DNA of 39,524 bases from Mariniphaga sp. (GTDB lineage: Bacteria > Bacteroidota > Bacteroidia > Bacteroidales > Prolixibacteraceae), in the NCBI GenBank assembly GCA_010906965.1, contig JAAFHB010000019.1, positions 1-39,524 on the forward strand. Reading direction: 5' to 3'. Within the stretch, counting starts at the first letter, position 1, and each line of letters begins with the position of its first letter. The notes below the pieces were generated by a model, which had not been told where the DNA came from, did no database searches, and was given only the letters and a program-made list of their open reading frames with translations. Shown piece by piece: positions 34,839-39,524 of this stretch. Made by a program: the position numbers and the translations under genes.

Positions 34839-35450
34839 ATGAGAAACATTTTATTATTTGCATTTGTATGTATGATTGCATTTTCGGGATGCAACGCACC
34901 CAAACCGGTTAAAACTATTGAGAACTTAAAGGCCGGTATTAAAGGAGAGACAACCGCGAGTGCCAAGTATGCCGCTTTTGCCGCGAAGGCAAGGGAAGAG
35001 GGTAATGATACGATTGCCAAATTATTTGATGCTGCATCCAAAGCTGAGTCGATCCATGCTACGAACCACAAAAAGGTATTGGAGGGATTAGGCGAAAAGA
35101 TGGAAGATTTTAAACCTGAATTTGAAGTAAAAACAACTGCAGAAAATCTTCAGGCGGCAATTGAAGGTGAAACTTACGAAGCTACAACCATGTATCCCCA
35201 GTTTCTGGCTGATGCAGCAGCAGAAAAAGTTGAAAAGGCAACCAAATCTTTTAATTGGGCTTTTGATACTGAAAAGAAACATGCGGCATTCTACCAAAAG
35301 GCGCTTGATGCATTAAAAGTGAATGCTGAAAACACTTTGGCATTTGAATATGCGGTATGTCCTGTATGCGGAAATACCTATGAGAAAGCTATGTTAGACA
35401 AAAAATGTGCTTTTTGCCAAACAGGTGAAGAAAAGTTTATCATGATCTAA
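34839..35450 (+). CDS. Lipoprotein rubrerythrin
   Basis: Rubrerythrins reduce hydrogen peroxide at a di-iron site fed by a rubredoxin-type iron. The 203-residue protein has two four-helix-bundle halves with metal ligands E37, E70xxH73, E111 and E145xxH148, and a C-terminal rubredoxin-like pair C174-P-V-C177 and C190-A-F-C193. Most rubrerythrins are cytoplasmic, but this one starts with a lipoprotein signal (MRNILLFAFVCMIAFSGC, lipidated Cys18), placing it in the cell envelope. It would then protect or sense peroxide in the periplasm. A perfect terminator follows directly. Fold and iron ligands are clear; location is inferred from the lipobox. Confidence 0.9.
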   Translation: MRNILLFAFVCMIAFSGCNAPKPVKTIENLKAGIKGETTASAKYAAFAAKAREEGNDTIAKLFDAASKAESIHATNHKKVLEGLGEKMEDFKPEFEVKTTAENLQAAIEGETYEATTMYPQFLADAAAEKVEKATKSFNWAFDTEKKHAAFYQKALDALKVNAENTLAFEYAVCPVCGNTYEKAMLDKKCAFCQTGEEKFIMI

Positions 35451-35489
35451 AAAAAATAAAGGGGAGCATAAAGTTCCCCTTTATTTTTT
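35451..35489. terminator. Bidirectional terminator between rubrerythrin and GH105 genes
   Basis: A 15-bp perfect stem (35451-35465 with 35475-35489) has a GGGGA/TCCCC core, A and T runs outside it, and a 9-nt loop. It starts one base after the rubrerythrin stop codon and lies 72 bp beyond the stop of the converging GH105 gene, so it can serve both. Confidence 0.92.
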
Positions 35490-35561
35490 TCCACATTACA
35501 AACAATCGGTCGTCTTTGTAATTACCTAAATTTTGATGACCAAAGCGGTATTTGTAAATGC

Positions 35562-36695
35562 CTATTTACAAAGCTTATAAACTTCACTTCCAGCTAATAG
35601 GAAACATCCAAGTCCATAATCTTCAAAATTTGGTACACGATCGTAACTGACAGGCTGACTGTCTGACGGTTGTTTTCCGGTACCCTGTACCCAGCCTAAA
35701 AATCCATTAGTGTGGACCGATTCTTTTGACATGCCACTCCATGCTTTTTTAATCACTGGCAGGTATTTCTTTTTACTTAGAATTCCGTGGTTGACGCCCC
35801 ATGCCATTCCATAAGCAAATAAGGCAGTTCCGCTCAATTCCTTGCCTCCAAAATTATTGGGGTCGTGGAGACTGGCATTCCAGAAACCATCCTTCCGCTG
35901 AGTCGGAATCAAAGCTTCAACCATTTGCTCCAGTGTTTTCTGATATTCATCGCGGTGAGGAGCATCTTTAGGCAATATTTCCAAAACACGGAGGAGCGCG
36001 GCAACTACCCAACCGTTTCCGCGCGACCAGTAACAATCCTCTCCGTTAGGTTCTTTGTAAGGAGGTACAAAATCTTTGTCGCGCCACCACAATTTATCCT
36101 TTGGATTGTATAAACCGTTGCCTCCCTGAACGGTCTTGCTGTGCATATACATCTCATGCATCCGTTCGTAATAGCGGTTATCGTTGTATAATACACCGAG
36201 TTGTGCATAGACAGGCATGGCCATTTGCAGCGCGTCAATCCAGTTCCAGTCGTTGATTTTGTCACTTCTAAGCATCAAATCTACCGATGCCTGAATATCT
36301 TTAATCCGCTCCGGTTTTTTGTCGACCCTATATAAATCCATATAGGTTTGTCTGCAACATTGATTGTCCGCATTCCGGGTTTTGATGCCGTCGCGCAGAC
36401 CCCATTTGTGTGCTTCGCCCCATGAAATGCCATAATCGTAATACGCCATATCTTGGTTCAGCGAATAAAGTGACATCAGCCCTTCGTAATAAACTGCACG
36501 GGTCCAGATGTTGCTGGGCCGTTCACGATTGGTAATAATACTTTTGCCGGTATCAGGCCATTTTTGCATGAAATAAGCATTGGTAAGTACCATTTTATCC
36601 ATGACTTCCTTTTTTGAAGGAAGTTTTTGTGCATTTGCAAAATTGATGCTTAATGCCAGTACAATTAATAGAATCGCGACTTTATTGGTCTTCAT
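35562..36695 (-). CDS. GH105-like unsaturated rhamnogalacturonyl hydrolase, exported
   Basis: The 377-residue protein has a signal peptide (to about NFANAQ) and the GH105/GH88 (alpha/alpha)6-barrel pattern: RPSNIWTRAVYYEGLMSLY near residue 58, WNWIDALQMAMPVYAQLG near residue 150 with the likely catalytic Asp, CYWSRGNGWVVAALLRVLE near residue 222 and KELSGTALFAYGMAWGV near residue 288. It differs clearly from the GH105-like gene at 18.7 kb, so the two probably act on different substrates. The nearby GH106 rhamnosidase gene on the same strand points to rhamnose-containing polymers such as rhamnogalacturonan. It would trim the unsaturated uronate left by a lyase. Confidence 0.87.
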   Translation of the reverse strand: MKTNKVAILLIVLALSINFANAQKLPSKKEVMDKMVLTNAYFMQKWPDTGKSIITNRERPSNIWTRAVYYEGLMSLYSLNQDMAYYDYGISWGEAHKWGLRDGIKTRNADNQCCRQTYMDLYRVDKKPERIKDIQASVDLMLRSDKINDWNWIDALQMAMPVYAQLGVLYNDNRYYERMHEMYMHSKTVQGGNGLYNPKDKLWWRDKDFVPPYKEPNGEDCYWSRGNGWVVAALLRVLEILPKDAPHRDEYQKTLEQMVEALIPTQRKDGFWNASLHDPNNFGGKELSGTALFAYGMAWGVNHGILSKKKYLPVIKKAWSGMSKESVHTNGFLGWVQGTGKQPSDSQPVSYDRVPNFEDYGLGCFLLAGSEVYKLCK

Positions 36696-36769
36696 AAATT
36701 CTGATATTGCATACTTATAAGATTCCGTTAGAAAAATCCTAAGGATTTAATATAGAATATCCCTCCATA

Positions 36770-37330
36770 TTATTTAAACCTTTTCAGTATTTCATTCACC
36801 TCTTCAGGTTCGAAGTAATTAGCATCCCATTCTTCATCTTCCAGACCAAGCCACCCTTTCATGTCCTGGTGTTCTTCATGTTTCGGGTCAGCCAAAATTG
36901 CTTTCAGGTTTTCGTAACCCCAGGGACCGCCGCAATCTTCAGGTGGACATGTGCCTTTCCCTGCCAAACAAACCGGACGCTTAATTTCATCCGGAAGTAT
37001 TTTTTCAAGTATAATTTGGTGGGACCAATCATCTCCAAAATCATAGAGATAGTTGAATTTCTGCTTTTCGGTAGTGAAAACCTGATTTAATTTGGTTTTT
37101 TTGGCATTCAAGTCGGTTTCATCCATGTCATCTTCTGATGGATCCGCAATAACGGGATTCGAACCATAACCACTGGGAGAAAACTGGTATAGGTGACCAC
37201 CCTCCCATCCGAAAACCAGTTGGATAAGATAGTGAAATTTGTGAAAAGTAATCGTTTCGGGAACCTGAATTTGTCGCCAAACGGGTGGTTTGGTAATGTC
37301 CTTGATTTGAATTTTAAATTGATAGGTCAT
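36770..37330 (-). CDS. pRiA4b ORF-3-like protein
   Basis: The 186-residue protein shows the pRiA4b ORF-3 pattern: YQFKIQIKDITKPPVWRQIQVPETITFHKFHYLIQLVFGW (residues 3-42), FNYLYDFGDDWSHQIILEKI (about 92-111) and a Cys-containing loop, CLAGKGTCPPEDCGGPWGY (about 121-139), that could hold zinc. The family is widespread, often near mobile genes, but has no assigned function. It has no signal peptide. It lies between two exported glycosidase genes on the same strand without tight coupling, and its position gives no clear functional clue. Confidence 0.88.
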   Translation of the reverse strand: MTYQFKIQIKDITKPPVWRQIQVPETITFHKFHYLIQLVFGWEGGHLYQFSPSGYGSNPVIADPSEDDMDETDLNAKKTKLNQVFTTEKQKFNYLYDFGDDWSHQIILEKILPDEIKRPVCLAGKGTCPPEDCGGPWGYENLKAILADPKHEEHQDMKGWLGLEDEEWDANYFEPEEVNEILKRFK

Positions 37331-37368
37331 AATGATGAAATTTATATTGGTTTATTTATTGTTGTTCT

Positions 37369-39524
37369 TCAGTTTATCTGATAAGGTTTGATGACCACCG
37401 GTCCCAGCAAACCTGAAGTCATTGGCTTCCACCCTGAGGCATCAAACGGCTTATAATCAACATTTACAAAATTGATTTCGTGATAATTGCGCCACTGCAC
37501 TTTCTGCTGATCCATTTGGCGAATCCGGTTAGACATCAGGTTCGCCACTTCAATTTCGATTGTATTAGTTCCTTTTTTGAGATATTTTCCGATTTTCGTT
37601 GTAAACGGAATACTCCATAAGATTCCGGCATCCTGCCCGTTAATCCAAACATGGGCACTCTCGCAAACTTTACCCAGATCGAGCAGGTATTCTCCCGCTA
37701 AACTCCCCTTCAAATCAAATGTTGCGGTATACCTTGCTGATCCTGAAAAGTTTTGGGCAGCCTGATCAGGCAAATCTGTCCACGAAACTAATTTTTTCAA
37801 TTCGGTAGCCGCTGGTATAACTGCACCGCTTTCAGTAAACGTCAACTTCCACGGTCCGGCCAATGCTATCGGAGCCATTGATTTTCCAAGGTATCTCCAA
37901 ACTTCAGCAATCATTTTACTTTCAGAAACCAGCACAAACATCGCCTCACCGGGGGACAATTGAAGGCGAACTTTCAATGATCCTTTTTCCTTCCGAGTCT
38001 GGGCAACTCCGGTTAAACCGGATTGTGGGTCGAGCAGCAAGCAGGTGCTTCCATTTGCATTGACAGGAATATAGCTGTCGATGGTTTGAGCAGTATGATT
38101 GACCAGGTAGTAATAAGCTCCCTGCTCACTTTTACGGCGGATGTATTTCAGGCCAGAATCAACAAGGGTTTCGCGAACGATCTTCTTCTGCTCTAATGCA
38201 GACTGAACCTGGTTAGCCTGCATGATTTCGCCTTTCCCAATTTTTGCAACTTTCATATTTTCAGTATTGCCTTTAAACGACAACGACTTTACTATCTCCT
38301 TTTGCTGCTGCCGTCTGACTTCCAGATCATTCATTCCTGGAACATCTTCAGGGAATTGCTGAAAAATAACTTCAGCTCCGAGATTCGCTAGTTCAACGAT
38401 GCGTTTGAGCGTCGATACCGGCATATATTTACTTGCCGGAATTACGAGCGTGCGATAGGAACTTCCGGATTTTGTGGTGATTAATCCGTTTCTAACGGTA
38501 AGTCCATTGAGTAGTTTGTCAGAAACAAAATCAATCGAATAACCTTGTTTCATGAGCTCTTTCACATCTTTATAGAATGGGGTCGGATAAAGCCACTTAT
38601 CTATCGAATGTATTGTCAGTTGCAAGTCGGCATTTTCGGGTGACATCAAGACATCGTAAACCGGCCAGTAGACCAATAAATCGTTATAGGCTATTCCGGT
38701 TTGCAGCACCGACTGACAGCGGGTAATGTAATCATTCAAACCTCTGATATGCGGCCAGAAAGTGTTGGATGGAGAAAAGTTGACCGACGCATAGAAAAGC
38801 CAGCCGGGCCAGCCTGCTTCAGCCGGAGAATAGGCTGTTCCGTGATAATAAACATGGTTCACGCCCGAAAGAAACGCCTGCTCCACCTCAGGTTTACATT
38901 GCGAAAGCGCCACTCTGAAATGCTCCGCCAACCAAGTGAAAGTTTCGCTCGAAGTCAGGTTTTTACCGGAAACATTGGCTGCTGATGAAGCAAATTTCAG
39001 CATCACAGGATCGGGATCAACATTGCGGATATCAGCACTATCGCGGCGCAGACCCGGAATTGCAAACTTGCTGCTTCCAAATGTTTCGCACTCAGGAATG
39101 TCAACGGCAGCATACAGATCGAGCAGGTTTCCGGGCGAACCATGTGCCTGGTTACGCGTGAGGCTCCCTTTTCCATTGGCCCATTTCGTCCATGACTGCG
39201 TAAAGTTTTCGAGCAGTAAATCGGAAATCGTTTCGCGGTAATCACATTGGATTCGGTGCGAAATATCGGATAAAGGTTTCTTCTCTGAAAGTTCGCGCAA
39301 ATATGGCTGCAGTGAATAACCACGCCGTTTCAGAAATTCATCGAAAACCGAAGCGGTCCAGTTGGTTCCGTAAACTTCATAACTATCGTTAAAGAAGGTA
39401 TGCACCCCATGGTTTGAATTTTGAAAGGCTGAATCGAACCTTGAAAGGTAAACTTTTAGTGCATCTTTCGAAAAATGATCGAAGGTCAGTCCCTCTCCGC
39501 CTGGTGCAGCACGTTTTACTTTCT
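37369..39524 (-). CDS. GH106 alpha-L-rhamnosidase, 5' end beyond the window
   Basis: GH106 enzymes release L-rhamnose, typically from rhamnogalacturonan. The frame stays open to the right edge, so this is the C-terminal part (over 715 residues). The edge begins KVKRAAPGGEGLTFDHFSKDAL, a GH106-like segment, and continues HTFFNDSYEVYGTNWT, the long ECETFGSSKFAIPGLRRD region and HVYYHGTAYSPAEAGWPGWLFYASVN. Beta domains follow, ending in a galactose-binding-like AHVWINGQDAGILWSIPF and EIEVANLMSNRIRQMDQQ. A GTG inside the gene could be mistaken for the start, but coding continues upstream of it. Its neighbours are a GH105-like gene and a pRiA4b-like gene. The N-terminal signal is out of sight. Confidence 0.9.
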   Translation of the reverse strand, partial: KVKRAAPGGEGLTFDHFSKDALKVYLSRFDSAFQNSNHGVHTFFNDSYEVYGTNWTASVFDEFLKRRGYSLQPYLRELSEKKPLSDISHRIQCDYRETISDLLLENFTQSWTKWANGKGSLTRNQAHGSPGNLLDLYAAVDIPECETFGSSKFAIPGLRRDSADIRNVDPDPVMLKFASSAANVSGKNLTSSETFTWLAEHFRVALSQCKPEVEQAFLSGVNHVYYHGTAYSPAEAGWPGWLFYASVNFSPSNTFWPHIRGLNDYITRCQSVLQTGIAYNDLLVYWPVYDVLMSPENADLQLTIHSIDKWLYPTPFYKDVKELMKQGYSIDFVSDKLLNGLTVRNGLITTKSGSSYRTLVIPASKYMPVSTLKRIVELANLGAEVIFQQFPEDVPGMNDLEVRRQQQKEIVKSLSFKGNTENMKVAKIGKGEIMQANQVQSALEQKKIVRETLVDSGLKYIRRKSEQGAYYYLVNHTAQTIDSYIPVNANGSTCLLLDPQSGLTGVAQTRKEKGSLKVRLQLSPGEAMFVLVSESKMIAEVWRYLGKSMAPIALAGPWKLTFTESGAVIPAATELKKLVSWTDLPDQAAQNFSGSARYTATFDLKGSLAGEYLLDLGKVCESAHVWINGQDAGILWSIPFTTKIGKYLKKGTNTIEIEVANLMSNRIRQMDQQKVQWRNYHEINFVNVDYKPFDASGWKPMTSGLLGPVVIKPYQIN

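Overview
The window is chromosomal DNA from a Bacteroidota bacterium. The evidence is a complete GldKLMN/PorP type IX secretion locus, promoter boxes of the Bacteroidota form (TTTG then TAnnTTTG), A-rich leaders instead of strong Shine-Dalgarno sites, and several exported glycosidases. The gene mix (fucosidase, GH105, GH106, menaquinone, T9SS) would suit a Marinilabiliales/Prolixibacteraceae-like polysaccharide degrader, but that family-level placement is a guess.

Left block (1-7680): a type II-C CRISPR-Cas locus read leftward, cas9 (1537 aa) - uncharacterised DUF6261-like gene - cas1 - cas2, ending in a perfect 18-bp inverted-repeat terminator at 50-91. A tracrRNA gene that is not part of any protein gene lies divergently upstream of cas9 (about 7592-7677), with a recognisable promoter, anti-repeat, nexus and terminator. 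No repeat-spacer array is visible, so it probably lies beyond the left edge or elsewhere. The DUF6261-like gene sits in repeat-rich DNA between cas9 and cas1, directly downstream of three tandem copies of a GC-rich 41-bp unit whose ends are complementary. This is the most unusual structure in the window.

Second block (8009-17446), leftward: porP/sprF-gldK-gldL-gldM-gldN encode the type IX secretion outer-membrane partner, the periplasmic ring and the inner-membrane motor. Upstream are an arginase-fold protein that has lost most of its metal ligands, and topA.

Third block (17793-24710): a fucose-related leftward cluster, fucU-fucP-GH29 fucosidase-GH105 hydrolase-NIPSNAP protein, divergent from an AraC-family regulator.

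Fourth block (24763-34007), rightward: a menaquinone cluster, menI-menF-menD-menB-menA-menC-menE. It is interrupted twice: a REP-associated tyrosine transposase with three REP-like hairpin units lies between menD and menB, and an AAA-type ATPase gene with its own promoter, overlapped by a triple palindromic repeat, lies between menB and menA. No menH is seen.

Right block (34282-39524): a DUF2231-like membrane protein and a lipoprotein rubrerythrin (rightward), then, leftward, a second GH105 hydrolase, a pRiA4b ORF-3-like protein and the 3' part of a GH106 rhamnosidase that runs off the right edge.
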